Notes: generated from the letters alone by a model not told the origin. A DNA stretch of 64,000 nt from Pseudomonas aylmerensis (GCF_001702265.1 NZ_MAUE01000038.1:1-64000), one strand, 5' to 3'; counted from the first letter of the stretch, positions 27,960 to 36,693 are shown. Program-made: numbers and translations.

Positions 27960-28798
27960 GCGTCGCTGCAGCCTTGCCGAATCTGTTGGCGGGGCGTTAT
28001 CAACTGGAGCGCATACTCGGCAGTGGGGGCATGGGCGTGGTCTATCGTGCCCGCGACCTGCTGCATGAGGCGTTTGGCGAGCCCAGCGCCGGCATCGCGC
28101 TGAAGGTGTTGGGCGAGACATTGTCCGCGTCTTCCGATGCCCATGTGTTGCTCTACAGCGAATTCGCCCTGACCCGCAGCGTGCGGCATGACCACGTGGT
28201 GCGGGCGTTCGCTTTCGAGGTCGACACGGTCCATCAGCTGGCATTCTTTACCATGGAGCTGATGCAGGGCATGACCCTGGATCGTGTGCTCAAGGGCTGC
28301 TTGCAAGGATTGCCGTGGCATGAACTGCAGCCCCTGGCCTTGCAACTGCTCGACGCGCTCGCCTGCAGCCATCGGCAAGGCATCCTGCATGGCGATGTGA
28401 AACCCGCCAATATCATGCTGGGAGAGCAGGGGCTGCGCTTGTTCGATTTCGGCCTGGGTTACGCCGAATCGCAGGAAGCGGCGGGGCTGCCGGGCTTGAG
28501 CCGGGGCCGCTTGAACGCCTGGACACCGGCGTATGCGGCGCCGGAACTGATGGCCGGTGGCGCACTGTCGACCCGTACCGATCTGTATGGCGCTGCGTGT
28601 GTGCTGTATGACTTGGCCCAGGGGCAGCGCCCCGGCGGGCGGCAGCTTGATCAGCAGCTGCCACGGCCACGACGTTTGCCCAGGCACTGTTGGCCGGCGC
28701 TGCGTTCAGCCCTGGCGGCAGACCCGGAGCAGCGGAACGTGAGCATCGCCGAGTTGCGCGAGGCGCTGGCTGGCCCTCGGCGGCGCTGGTTCCTCTAG
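27956..28798 (+). CDS. Ser/Thr protein kinase of the T6SS (Stk, PpkA-like catalytic domain)
   Basis: Eukaryotic-type kinase of 280 residues consisting of the catalytic domain alone. Glycine loop GSGGMG (22-27), ATP-anchoring Lys50, catalytic loop HGDVKPAN (145-152, HGD in place of the common HRD), and metal-binding DFG (164-166) are present, so it should be active. Unlike full-length PpkA there is no transmembrane or periplasmic sensor part, so it is probably cytoplasmic. Last gene of the operon; it ends one base before the convergent DUF6388-like gene, leaving no space for a separate terminator. Confidence 0.94.
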   Translation: MSVAAALPNLLAGRYQLERILGSGGMGVVYRARDLLHEAFGEPSAGIALKVLGETLSASSDAHVLLYSEFALTRSVRHDHVVRAFAFEVDTVHQLAFFTMELMQGMTLDRVLKGCLQGLPWHELQPLALQLLDALACSHRQGILHGDVKPANIMLGEQGLRLFDFGLGYAESQEAAGLPGLSRGRLNAWTPAYAAPELMAGGALSTRTDLYGAACVLYDLAQGQRPGGRQLDQQLPRPRRLPRHCWPALRSALAADPEQRNVSIAELREALAGPRRRWFL

Positions 28799-28799
28799 T

Positions 28800-29135
28800 T
28801 CAAGGCTCCGGTGGAAAGTCATGCAATTGGCAGTACTCGTGCCAACTCAGCCCGGCCATTTGCGCGACCTCCTTGTGCACTTCGCGGCGCTGGGCTTCAA
28901 AGACCTCGCTGGAGTCGCTGGTGAGTTTGAGGGTCAGCTCCCAGGCGAACAGGCCTTGTTTTTCGGCTTCTGCTTCGAACGCTTCATGCAGCCGTTCGGC
29001 TCGGTACTGTGCCAGGGTTTCGCCCTTGGCCTGGGCGGCCAAGGGGTTGAGGGTGTCCAGTTGCATGGCCACGTCCGGGTGTTCGTTCAAGAATCTGTCC
29101 AGCGCAAGCTGGTGGTTATCGCCGGGTGGTGACAA
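28800..29135 (-). CDS. Small DUF6388-like protein with TTG start
   Basis: Predicted soluble, acidic helical protein of 111 residues; DUF6388 membership is from memory of similar Pseudomonas proteins and is tentative. There is no in-frame ATG or GTG close to the conserved part. A TTG at 29133-29135 is preceded, 7 nt upstream, by a perfect AGGAG, which decides the start. Blocks such as NEHPDVAMQLD, ETLAQYRAERLHEAFE and MAGLSWHEYCQLH are seen. It follows a small membrane-protein gene on the same strand by 28 bp, so the two may be co-transcribed. Function unknown. Confidence 0.7.
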   Translation of the reverse strand: MSPPGDNHQLALDRFLNEHPDVAMQLDTLNPLAAQAKGETLAQYRAERLHEAFEAEAEKQGLFAWELTLKLTSDSSEVFEAQRREVHKEVAQMAGLSWHEYCQLHDFPPEP

Positions 29136-29142
29136 AGGTGTA

Positions 29143-29147
29143 CTCCT
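29143..29147 (-). promoter_or_regulatory. Shine-Dalgarno that fixes a TTG start
   Basis: Minus-strand AGGAG placed 7 nt before the TTG at 29135. The frame has no ATG nearby, so this site is the main evidence for where translation of the 111-residue protein begins. Confidence 0.65.
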
Positions 29148-29163
29148 GTGGGGCTGGTAGTGT

Positions 29164-29409
29164 TTAGTGCGTGTGACGACGGGCTCGGCGCTGTAGGTGT
29201 TTTCGCATATGGCGGCTGATCCGGCAACGTATCGGTTCCAGCAGAAACAGTAGCACGTAGGCGGCCAGCACCAGGGCAAGGTCCAGCACGCCATCGTCGA
29301 TAGGGGCGTTGAACCGTCCGATGATGTCCCTGACCGTGAACAATAGTGTGATGCCGCACAGCCAAAGCACGGCGTTGAACAGTAACGGGCGCAAAAGTTT
29401 GTCTTGCAT
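29164..29409 (-). CDS. Small inner-membrane protein, unknown function
   Basis: Protein of 81 residues with two predicted membrane helices (about residues 8-25 and 42-59) and a very basic C-terminal tail (RCRISRHMRKHLQRRARRH), which by the positive-inside rule would be cytoplasmic. The ATG at 29409 is preceded by AAGGAGG, a strong ribosome site; the longer frame from 29508 overlaps the hydrolase gene and is rejected. No family recognised. Confidence 0.7.
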   Translation of the reverse strand: MQDKLLRPLLFNAVLWLCGITLLFTVRDIIGRFNAPIDDGVLDLALVLAAYVLLFLLEPIRCRISRHMRKHLQRRARRHTH

Positions 29410-29504
29410 GATGAGCGAACCTCCTTGATGTCGGGCTCCCGCTCCTTCGGGAGGAACAGCACGTCGAGTGTAGCGCCGACGCCGCAGCCCTGAACTGGCG
29501 CAGA

Positions 29505-30824
29505 TCAAGCCCCCGGCTGTGCCAACAGATAACGCGCCATGGCCTCATATGCCGGCAAGGTGACGGCGTCATTGGCCGCATTGGCTGCGATCGGATGGGA
29601 GGCGAACCGCACAATCACCATCTCGGCCGCAGGATCGATGTAGATACTCTGGCCATGTACCCCGCGCGCCATGAAGGCGCCGTCCGGGTTGTGGGTGACC
29701 CACCACATGGCGCGGTAGCTCCAGCCTTTCAATTGACTATAGCCTGCCTGGGCAAAAGCCTGTTTGTCGCCGCCCTGGCGAATCGTTTTCAGCACCTCCT
29801 CGGGCACGATTTGCTCGCCGTTGTAGCGCCCGTTGTTACGCAGCATCTCGCCAAAGCGCGCCATGTCGCGCAGCCCGGCGTTCAAGCCCCCACCGGCGAA
29901 CGGTGTGCCGATGGAGTCGACGGTGAAATAGGCATCCTGTTCACTGCCCAGGCGGCTCCAGATGCGTTCGCTGAGCAGTTGGGCAACGTTGCGGCCGGTG
30001 GCACGTGCGATCACCCAACCGAGCACGTCGGTGTTGACGGTCTTGTAGCCGAACGCCTGCCCATGTTCGCCGCGCTGCCTGACGGTTTGCAGGAACTCGA
30101 AGTAGCTGCGCGGCCCGATGTAGTCCTTGGGCTTGGGCAGCGGATTGCCGGCCTGGGCATGGGCCCAGACCTCTGCCGTGGGGTCGGCATAGTCTTCGCT
30201 GTAGTCCAGCGCGGTAGTCATGTTCAGCACCTGCTCCAGCGTGGCACTGCCGAACGCGGAGTTCGCCAGTTCGGGCACATAAGTCGCGACCTTTGCCTGC
30301 GCATCGAGGGTGCCCTCGGCGACGAGCATGGCGCCCAGTGTGCCGATCACCGATTTGGTCACGGACATTGCCGCATGTTGTCCGTCTTCTTTCAACACGC
30401 CGAAATAGCGCTCGTACACCACGGCCCCGCGGTGCAGTACAACAATGCCATCGGTGTAGGTGGCATCCAGGCTCTGGCGCCAGGTCAACGCTTGGCTGGC
30501 GCCATTGGGGACGACGCGCAGTTCGTCGATGCGCGGGTCGAGACGCCGGGGCAATGCTGTGCTCGCACCGAGTCCACGGGACACATTGATCGTGGGCATC
30601 AATTGACGAAAGTTCGCCACGCTCCAGCGCATGGCCGGGAAGCGAAAATAGCTGCCATCTTCAAATCGCAGGGTTCGCTCCGGCGGTGGCGGAGCACCGA
30701 CCATCCACTGGAGGCGGGCCGGGTCACTGGCTTGGGCGTCGGCAAAGCTGGCTTCGGCAGCGTTGGCCACGGTGGTTGAAAGACCCAGCAGCGCGCCGGT
30801 CATGAGGGGCAGGATTCGTCGCAT
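29505..30824 (-). CDS. Exported serine hydrolase, beta-lactamase/esterase (SxxK) family
   Basis: Penicillin-binding-protein-like hydrolase of 439 residues with a signal peptide (MRRILPLMTGALLGLSTTV, cleavage near ANAA-EAS). The catalytic SxxK motif is SVTK (residues 154-157) and the second motif is YKTVN (YxN), as in class C beta-lactamases, EstB-type esterases and 6-aminohexanoate-dimer hydrolases. A C-terminal ARGVHGQ segment takes the place of the KTG box. Substrate unknown: ester, amide or D-peptide hydrolysis are all possible. The ATG at 30824 is chosen because it starts the signal peptide. Confidence 0.87.
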   Translation of the reverse strand: MRRILPLMTGALLGLSTTVANAAEASFADAQASDPARLQWMVGAPPPPERTLRFEDGSYFRFPAMRWSVANFRQLMPTINVSRGLGASTALPRRLDPRIDELRVVPNGASQALTWRQSLDATYTDGIVVLHRGAVVYERYFGVLKEDGQHAAMSVTKSVIGTLGAMLVAEGTLDAQAKVATYVPELANSAFGSATLEQVLNMTTALDYSEDYADPTAEVWAHAQAGNPLPKPKDYIGPRSYFEFLQTVRQRGEHGQAFGYKTVNTDVLGWVIARATGRNVAQLLSERIWSRLGSEQDAYFTVDSIGTPFAGGGLNAGLRDMARFGEMLRNNGRYNGEQIVPEEVLKTIRQGGDKQAFAQAGYSQLKGWSYRAMWWVTHNPDGAFMARGVHGQSIYIDPAAEMVIVRFASHPIAANAANDAVTLPAYEAMARYLLAQPGA

Positions 30825-31071
30825 CAACAGGCACCTTGATCGCGGATAAGACACACGGAGCAAGGCCTGGGCTCGAGTCCGTTCGAGAATGACATGGCAA
30901 AGGATGGGCTAACTGACCGTACCCGACAAGCGCCAACGGACAGCGTGATCGGGGAATGTTGCGTGTGCCGCGGCAAAAGCCTTTCGCTCCCGGCATCAGG
31001 ACGTGTAGCGTTACGCAGGGTTTTCAGGCCTGCCAACCACGGGCAGGGTGCGATGGGCAGAGGGACGGGTC

Positions 31072-33147
31072 ATGGCGCAAACGCTGTTCAAACTTTTCTT
31101 TACCCAACGTCTGGCCGCCTTGGCCAGTACCGAGTCGCTGCGCGCGATCCGCGAAGGGTTGTTGTGGATCCTGCCGTGCCTGCTGGTCTCGGCCGCTTTT
31201 CTGATCCTGTCCGAGTTCGCCCGTGTGCTGGGCTTCGACCCACAAGTGGTGGCGTTCCTGGCCGCGCTGCACAACCAGATCAGTTCGGTGATTCCGCTGC
31301 TGGTCGGTGCGTCCATCGGCTACATGTTGGCGATCCAGTATCGGCTGCCCCAATTGCCGGTGGCATTCCTGTGCCTCGCCCATGTGGTGGTGGCGACGTT
31401 TATCCTGCGCGAATACCCCCGGGCCTCGGCGACGTTCGTGCTGTTTATCGCCATCGCCTCGCCGCTGCTCAATGTGCCGGCCATTGCCTGGCTGCACCGT
31501 TACCGCTGGACACGCCTGGTCAATGAAGACCTGGTCGGGCACAACCTCAGGGGCACGATCAACATGGTGCTGCCCGGAGCGATCACGGCCTTGGCGCTGG
31601 TGGTGGTGCTGTCCTTGTTGTTGCAGGTTCCTTACGTCGCGCAGATCCAGGGGCCGCAAGTGCTGGATGCACTGGAGTCGCCCTACGGCAGTGGTTTATT
31701 CGTGACCCTGATGAACTCGCTGTTGTGGTTTTTCGGGATTCACGGCGTGTACGCCATGCAGCCGCTGTTCAATGTGCTCGACCAGGCGGTGGCCCTCAAC
31801 GGTGCGGCGTTGGCGGCGGGCGAGCCGATCAAGTATGTGCTGAACGGTGGCTTGCTGGGCTGTTTTGCGTTTATCGGCGGCTCCGGTGGCGCGTTGTGCC
31901 TGCTGGTGGCGATCCTGCTGTTTTCCAAGAGCCAGTCCATGCGCCTGGTGGCGATGGCGAGTGTGCCGCTGTCGCTGTTCAACGTCAGCGAGGTGCTGCT
32001 GTTCGGCTTGCCGATCATTCTCAACCCACGCCTGTTCATACCCTTTTTGATTGTGCCCGCGCTGAATGCGACGGTGGCGCTGACGGTGGTGCAAATGGGC
32101 TGGGTGTCGCCGGCTGTGGCAAGCGTGCCGTTTACCGCGCCGGTGTTGCTCAACGCCTACCTCAGCACCCACGGCGATGTCGCGGCCGTCGCGCTGCAAA
32201 TCGCGCTGCTGGGCCTGGGCACGCTGGTGTACGCGCCGTATGTCCGGGCGATTCATCGCCAGGCCACCGAAGGCGGCACGGTCTACCTCAAGTCCCTGGA
32301 CATGACCTTCCGTGGCCTGGAGGAAAAAGGCCGGCTGCGCGAACTGGACCCGGTATTGGCGTCCCACCGGACCCTGGCGCGCCAGGCCAGCGAGCTGAGC
32401 CATATCCAGCAGATCAGCGACTATGAGTTCTACCTCGAATTCCAGCCCCAGGTCTCGACCCGGACCGGGCTGTGCACCGGTTGCGAGGCGTTGATGCGCG
32501 CGCGCGATGCCCAGGGCACCGTGCATTCGCCATGGGAGTTCCTGCAATGGCTGGCCCAGGCGCGGCTGATGCCGGACGTGGATATGTGGGTGGCGTCGCA
32601 GGCGGTGCGCCAATACCAGAAGTGGCAGAAGCTGGGCTTCGGGTTGCCGATGACCATCAATATTTCCAGCGCCACCCTGACCGACGCCGCCTATGGCGAG
32701 CGTCTGGTGGAGATCCTGGCCCAGGCCCATGGCCAGGTCTCGGTGGAGATCACCGAAGACGCGCTGGTCTCGGACATCCAGGCTACTCGCCAGATCATCC
32801 AGAAGCTGCAGGCCATTGGCGCCAAGGTGTATATCGACGACTTTGGCACCGGGTTTTCGGCGTTGAGCTACCTGCACCAGTTCCCGGTGGACTTTATCAA
32901 GATCGACCGCAGCTTCGTGGTCGCCCAGCACGACCCCAAGGGCGCCCAGGTGATGACCGGCATGCTGCGCTTTTGCGAGGCGCTGAACCTGGGCGTGGTG
33001 GTGGAGGGGGTGGAAACCGCCGAGCAGTTGGCTTTCCTGAACGGCGGCACCGAATTGATTATCCAGGGCTGGTATTTCAGCAAGGCGCTGCCCGGCGATC
33101 AGTTGCAAGGCTTTGTACGCGAGCGCGCGGACCTGGCGAAGGTTTAA
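31072..33147 (+). CDS. PTS EIIC-like membrane domain fused to an EAL c-di-GMP phosphodiesterase
   Basis: Fusion protein of 691 residues. Residues 1 to about 400 form about ten membrane helices resembling the lactose/cellobiose-type EIIC permease (SSVIPLLVGASIGYMLAIQYRL, NSLLWFFGIHGVYAMQPL, GGSGGALC, LFNVSEVLLFGLPI). Residues about 440-680 are an EAL domain with all catalytic elements: EAL 472-474, NIS in TINISSATL, EITE, DDFGTG 589-594, KIDRSF, EGVET and QGWYF. It should therefore hydrolyse c-di-GMP. No EIIA or EIIB domain or gene is nearby, so the IIC part probably senses a ligand. The 3' end overlaps the convergent gene by four bases. ATG 31072 has an AGAGGGACGG leader. Confidence 0.92.
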   Translation: MAQTLFKLFFTQRLAALASTESLRAIREGLLWILPCLLVSAAFLILSEFARVLGFDPQVVAFLAALHNQISSVIPLLVGASIGYMLAIQYRLPQLPVAFLCLAHVVVATFILREYPRASATFVLFIAIASPLLNVPAIAWLHRYRWTRLVNEDLVGHNLRGTINMVLPGAITALALVVVLSLLLQVPYVAQIQGPQVLDALESPYGSGLFVTLMNSLLWFFGIHGVYAMQPLFNVLDQAVALNGAALAAGEPIKYVLNGGLLGCFAFIGGSGGALCLLVAILLFSKSQSMRLVAMASVPLSLFNVSEVLLFGLPIILNPRLFIPFLIVPALNATVALTVVQMGWVSPAVASVPFTAPVLLNAYLSTHGDVAAVALQIALLGLGTLVYAPYVRAIHRQATEGGTVYLKSLDMTFRGLEEKGRLRELDPVLASHRTLARQASELSHIQQISDYEFYLEFQPQVSTRTGLCTGCEALMRARDAQGTVHSPWEFLQWLAQARLMPDVDMWVASQAVRQYQKWQKLGFGLPMTINISSATLTDAAYGERLVEILAQAHGQVSVEITEDALVSDIQATRQIIQKLQAIGAKVYIDDFGTGFSALSYLHQFPVDFIKIDRSFVVAQHDPKGAQVMTGMLRFCEALNLGVVVEGVETAEQLAFLNGGTELIIQGWYFSKALPGDQLQGFVRERADLAKV

Positions 33148-33977
33148 TAGCTGCGCCGGGTCTGTTCGATGTCCTCGACCAGGCCGTCGATCGCCGCCAG
33201 GCGCGTGCGGTTGTCGTGGTCCCAGGGATGGAAGCCGGGTTTGAAGTAGTGCAGCCACGGCACCAGCATCCGTGGGAAAACCCCCTTGGGTCCGTAGAGA
33301 AACTTCAGCATGCGCCAGAACCCCTTGAGGAATCCGACGGACTGGCGGTCGGCAATCAGCAGGCGCACGTGGAAATCCAGCACCACCAGCCAGAAGAACA
33401 CCGTGGTGGTCAGCATGGTGCCGGTGCGCAGCAGGTAGCGTTTGGGGCCGGGCTTGATCACGCGGTTCCACACATCGAAGGCCACGGCCTTGTGCTCGGT
33501 TTCTTCCAGCGCGTGCCAGTACCACATCTGTTGGTAGCCCTTGAGCGAGTCGCCAAAGCGTGACGGGTCGCTCAGCAGGATTTCCGCGAGCATCGCCGTG
33601 TAGTGTTCAAGCGCGATGGTGATCGCCAGGTTGAACGACGGCGCGAAGTGTTTCTTTTGCAGGTCGAGGATGAATTTCAGGCGCCGGTCCAGGGTGTGGG
33701 CGGGCAGGCCTGCTGCTTGCAACAAGTCGTTGTAGGCCACGTGTTCACGGCTGTGCATGGCCTCCTGGCCGATAAATCCCTGGATCTCTTTCTTCAGTTG
33801 CGGATCATCGATGCGCTGGCGGTAATGGCGCACGCTGTCCATGAAAAACAGCTCGCCCTGGGGAAACAGCAGCGACAGGGCGTTGAAGAAATGCGTGATG
33901 AACGGGCCCTGTTCGTGCCAATTGGTGATGCGCTCGGCAGGCAGGTCGAAATGAATATCGCGACGGATCGGCAACAT
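33144..33977 (-). CDS. Predicted metal-dependent hydrolase (PF10118-like)
   Basis: Helical protein of 277 residues with ferritin-like metal-binding motifs: GQEAMHSREH (ExxH-type) at about residue 70 and LEETEHKAV at about 155, consistent with a di-iron or other dinuclear site. It matches the family called predicted metal-dependent hydrolase, whose activity is not established. One or two hydrophobic segments (about 185-205) could associate with the membrane. Third gene of the BVMO-SDR operon (15 bp after the SDR), so it likely acts in the same oxidative pathway. Its last codon and stop overlap the convergent EAL gene. Confidence 0.83.
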   Translation of the reverse strand: MLPIRRDIHFDLPAERITNWHEQGPFITHFFNALSLLFPQGELFFMDSVRHYRQRIDDPQLKKEIQGFIGQEAMHSREHVAYNDLLQAAGLPAHTLDRRLKFILDLQKKHFAPSFNLAITIALEHYTAMLAEILLSDPSRFGDSLKGYQQMWYWHALEETEHKAVAFDVWNRVIKPGPKRYLLRTGTMLTTTVFFWLVVLDFHVRLLIADRQSVGFLKGFWRMLKFLYGPKGVFPRMLVPWLHYFKPGFHPWDHDNRTRLAAIDGLVEDIEQTRRSY

Positions 33978-33992
33978 GGTGCGTGCTCCTGT

Positions 33993-34883
33993 TCAGAGTC
34001 TGGGCTCGTCGTTGGTTTCAAACACTGGCGTGCGCGGCTTGGGCGCCATGCGCCGGCTGGCGAACACCACCAGCGCCTGGTACGCCGCCGGCAGGCAGCG
34101 GGCGAGCAGGTCGAGAAAGTACGCGTCGCGGCCAATCAGCACGCGGCGTTTGTTTTTGCGCACGCCGTGCAGGATCACCTTGGCGGCCTGGTCGGCGTCA
34201 GTGATGAAGAGCTTTTCGAAGTCGGCGCGGGCCTGCTGTTCGCTGTGGATCAGAAAGCCGGTCATGTTCGCGTCGATTCGGCTGCTGCGGCAGATATCGG
34301 TGCGAATGCCGCCCGGGTGCACGCAGGTGGCCGAGACGCCGCAGCGCTGCAGGTCGAGCTCCTGGCGCAGGGATTCGGTAAAGCCGCGCACCGCAAACTT
34401 GGTGGCGTTGTAGCCGCTCATGCCGGGCTGCGCGAACAGGCCGAACACGCTGGACGTGTTGATCACGTGGCCCTCGCCGGACGCTTTCAAATACGGCAGG
34501 AACGCCTTGGTGCCATGGACCACGCCCCAGAAATTGATGCCGACGATCCACTCCAGGTCGGCGTAGTCGACGCCCTCGACAGTACTCGACAAGGCCACCC
34601 CGGCATTGTTGAACACCAGGTTGACCTGGCCGTGTTCGGCCACACAGCGCGCGGCCCAATCCTGCATGGCCTGGCGGTCGGCAACATCCAGCACCTGCAG
34701 GGTGATGTGCACGGGTGAGAGGGTCGAGGCCTTGATCATCTCCAGCGTCTGTTCCAGCCCTTGGCTGTTTTTGTCCGACAGCGCCAGGTGGCAGCCTTCC
34801 CGTGCGAGGGCCAAGGCCAGGGCACGGCCCATGCCGGACGCGGCGCCAGTAATTGCCGCCACGCGGCCATTGAAGGTCTTCAT
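33993..34883 (-). CDS. Short-chain dehydrogenase/reductase
   Basis: NAD(P)-dependent SDR of 296 residues: cofactor loop TGAASGMGRA (about residues 12-21), NNAG motif, and catalytic Tyr/Lys in GYNATKFAV. The C-terminal extension after the core (about 225-296) is typical of SDRs found next to flavin monooxygenases. Start ATG overlaps the monooxygenase stop (ATGA), so translation is coupled. A role in interconverting a secondary alcohol and ketone ahead of the Baeyer-Villiger step is inferred from neighbours. The frame is open further upstream, but that lies inside the monooxygenase gene. Confidence 0.9.
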   Translation of the reverse strand: MKTFNGRVAAITGAASGMGRALALALAREGCHLALSDKNSQGLEQTLEMIKASTLSPVHITLQVLDVADRQAMQDWAARCVAEHGQVNLVFNNAGVALSSTVEGVDYADLEWIVGINFWGVVHGTKAFLPYLKASGEGHVINTSSVFGLFAQPGMSGYNATKFAVRGFTESLRQELDLQRCGVSATCVHPGGIRTDICRSSRIDANMTGFLIHSEQQARADFEKLFITDADQAAKVILHGVRKNKRRVLIGRDAYFLDLLARCLPAAYQALVVFASRRMAPKPRTPVFETNDEPRL

Positions 34884-36418
34884 GACAGGCTCCCTTCTGC
34901 AGTGGAGTGAGGCGCTTGGACGGCACGCGCCGGCGCATTGATCGGCACCAGGCTGGCCACGTAGTCCTTGAGCGCAAACTGGCGGGTCACCTGCTTGAAG
35001 CGCCAGGTCGAACCCGGCCACAAGGTGGTGTTCTTGCCGGTGCGCGGGTCGAGGTACCAGCTGCGGCATCCGCCGGTGTTCCAGATGGTGCGCTTGAGCT
35101 TGTCCTGCAGTTGCTGGTTGTAGGCGCTTTCCACCGCCGGCTTGACGTCCACACTGGCAATGCGATGGCGCTGCATCTGCCGAAGCGCGTCGAGGATGTA
35201 AGTGACCTGGGCCTCGATCATCAGGATCATCGAGTTGTGTCCCAGGCCGGTATTGGGCCCGACAATCAGGAACAGGTTGGGATAGCCCGGCACGGTGGTG
35301 CCTTTGTAGGCGTGGGCGCCGTCGTGCCAGGTGTCCATCAGGTCCACGCCGTTACGCCCAATGATGCAGTCGCGGGGCAGGGGATCGGTGGCCTGGAAGC
35401 CGGTGCCGAAAATCAGGCAATCGGCCGGGTGCTTGATGCCGTCGGCAGTGATCACGCCGTCGGCTTCGATGCGTGCCACGGCGTCGGTCACCACCTCGAC
35501 ATTGCTGCGCGACAACGCCGGATAGTAGTCATTGGAGATCAGCACGCGCTTGCAGCCGATGGTGTAGTCAGGCGTCAACGTCTTGCGCAGGGAAGGGCGG
35601 GCGACTTGTTTGTGCAGGTGGCGCAGGGCGATTTTCTGCACCATTTTCATCAGCCGCGGATGCAACGCAAAGCCGACCACGCGGCCTTCCAGGGCCCAGT
35701 AAAACGCGCCGCGCACCAGGCGCTGGGTGAAGGGCAGGTGCTTGAACAGCCAGCGTTCGAACGGGGTAATTGCGCGGTCAGGCTTGGGCATGATCCACGG
35801 CGGCGTGCGCTGGAACAGGTCCAGGTGAGCCACCTGTGGCGCGATCTGCGGCACAAACTGAATGGCACTGGCCCCGGTGCCGATCACCGCAACGCGCTTG
35901 CCTTTCAGCGAGTAGTCGTGGTCCCACTGCTGGGAATGGAAGCGCTTGCCCTTGAAGTTCTCCAGCCCTGGAATATCCGGCAATGCCGGGCGCGACAAGC
36001 CGCCCATCCCCGACACCAGCACCCGCGCACTCACCTGGCGACCATCGTTGAAGCTCAGTTGCCAGCGTTGCTGCTGTTCATCGAATACGGCGCGTGTCAG
36101 GCCCATGCCGAAGCGCAGGTAGGGCTTGAGCTCGAAGCGCGTGGCGCAGCGTTCCAGGTAAGCACGGATTTCCGCTTGGGGCGCGAATTGCCGCGTCCAG
36201 TCCGGGTTGGGCGCAAACGAAAACGAATACACGTGCGACTGCACATCACAGGCGCAGCCCGGGTAGTGGTTGTCTCGCCAGGTGCCGCCAAGGGTGTCGG
36301 CCTGCTCGGCGATAAAGAAGTCGGTGAAGCCGGCTTCCTTGAGCTTGATGGCCATGCACAGGCCGGCAAAGCCTGAGCCGATGATGGCGATATCGATAAA
36401 ATCACTGTGGGCATTCAT
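34880..36418 (-). CDS. Flavin-containing Baeyer-Villiger-type monooxygenase
   Basis: FAD/NADPH monooxygenase of 512 residues. FAD-binding GSGFAG at 14-19, the type I BVMO fingerprint F-x-G-x3-H-x3-W at 155-165 (FKGKRFHSQQW), and a second dinucleotide fold GTGASA at 180-185. It would insert oxygen next to a carbonyl, turning a ketone into an ester. Neighbours fit such a route: SDR directly downstream and a divergent alpha/beta hydrolase that could cleave the ester. Length is normal for the family. Starts at ATG 36418; the shared upstream region holds an AT-rich motif also seen before alkB and fadE. Confidence 0.92.
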   Translation of the reverse strand: MNAHSDFIDIAIIGSGFAGLCMAIKLKEAGFTDFFIAEQADTLGGTWRDNHYPGCACDVQSHVYSFSFAPNPDWTRQFAPQAEIRAYLERCATRFELKPYLRFGMGLTRAVFDEQQQRWQLSFNDGRQVSARVLVSGMGGLSRPALPDIPGLENFKGKRFHSQQWDHDYSLKGKRVAVIGTGASAIQFVPQIAPQVAHLDLFQRTPPWIMPKPDRAITPFERWLFKHLPFTQRLVRGAFYWALEGRVVGFALHPRLMKMVQKIALRHLHKQVARPSLRKTLTPDYTIGCKRVLISNDYYPALSRSNVEVVTDAVARIEADGVITADGIKHPADCLIFGTGFQATDPLPRDCIIGRNGVDLMDTWHDGAHAYKGTTVPGYPNLFLIVGPNTGLGHNSMILMIEAQVTYILDALRQMQRHRIASVDVKPAVESAYNQQLQDKLKRTIWNTGGCRSWYLDPRTGKNTTLWPGSTWRFKQVTRQFALKDYVASLVPINAPARAVQAPHSTAEGSLS

Positions 36419-36495
36419 AGGCAGGCCCTCGTAGGCATCGGATGTGCTCCTGTTTTTGTTTTGTCTTTTAGATAGAACACCATTGCAAAGGAAAA

Positions 36496-36510
36496 TTGAA
36501 TTATTTATTT
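36496..36510 (+). promoter_or_regulatory. Shared AT-rich motif, BVMO/esterase divergent promoter
   Basis: TTGAATTATTTATTT. The same 15-nt pattern, TTGAAWTWTTTWTTT, occurs before alkB (37834-37848) and fadE (42350-42364), both on the minus strand. It lies in the 275-bp divergent region, inside a larger AT-rich inverted repeat (ATTATTTA/TAAATAAT). A common operator is inferred. Confidence 0.5.
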
Positions 36511-36693
36511 TAAAAAAGATTTTAAATAATCTACCTGAAAATATCGCCTACGCTAGTCACTGGCTCCTCATGTGCGACTTGTCCGACGGACGAGCAGGGT
36601 CTGCACGTAGTTTAGGTCCAGGGTTGGACGATAGGCCGAGGCCTGATCAATTCCGGTCAGGTTCCCGGCAGCAGGGAAGCAGAGGACCGAGCT

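Noticed and set aside
36470..36550. AT-rich islet as a sign of a recent insertion or phage remnant
   Set aside because: No inverted-repeat termini, target duplication or mobile gene; the AT-rich segment is better explained as a promoter/operator shared with alkB and fadE.
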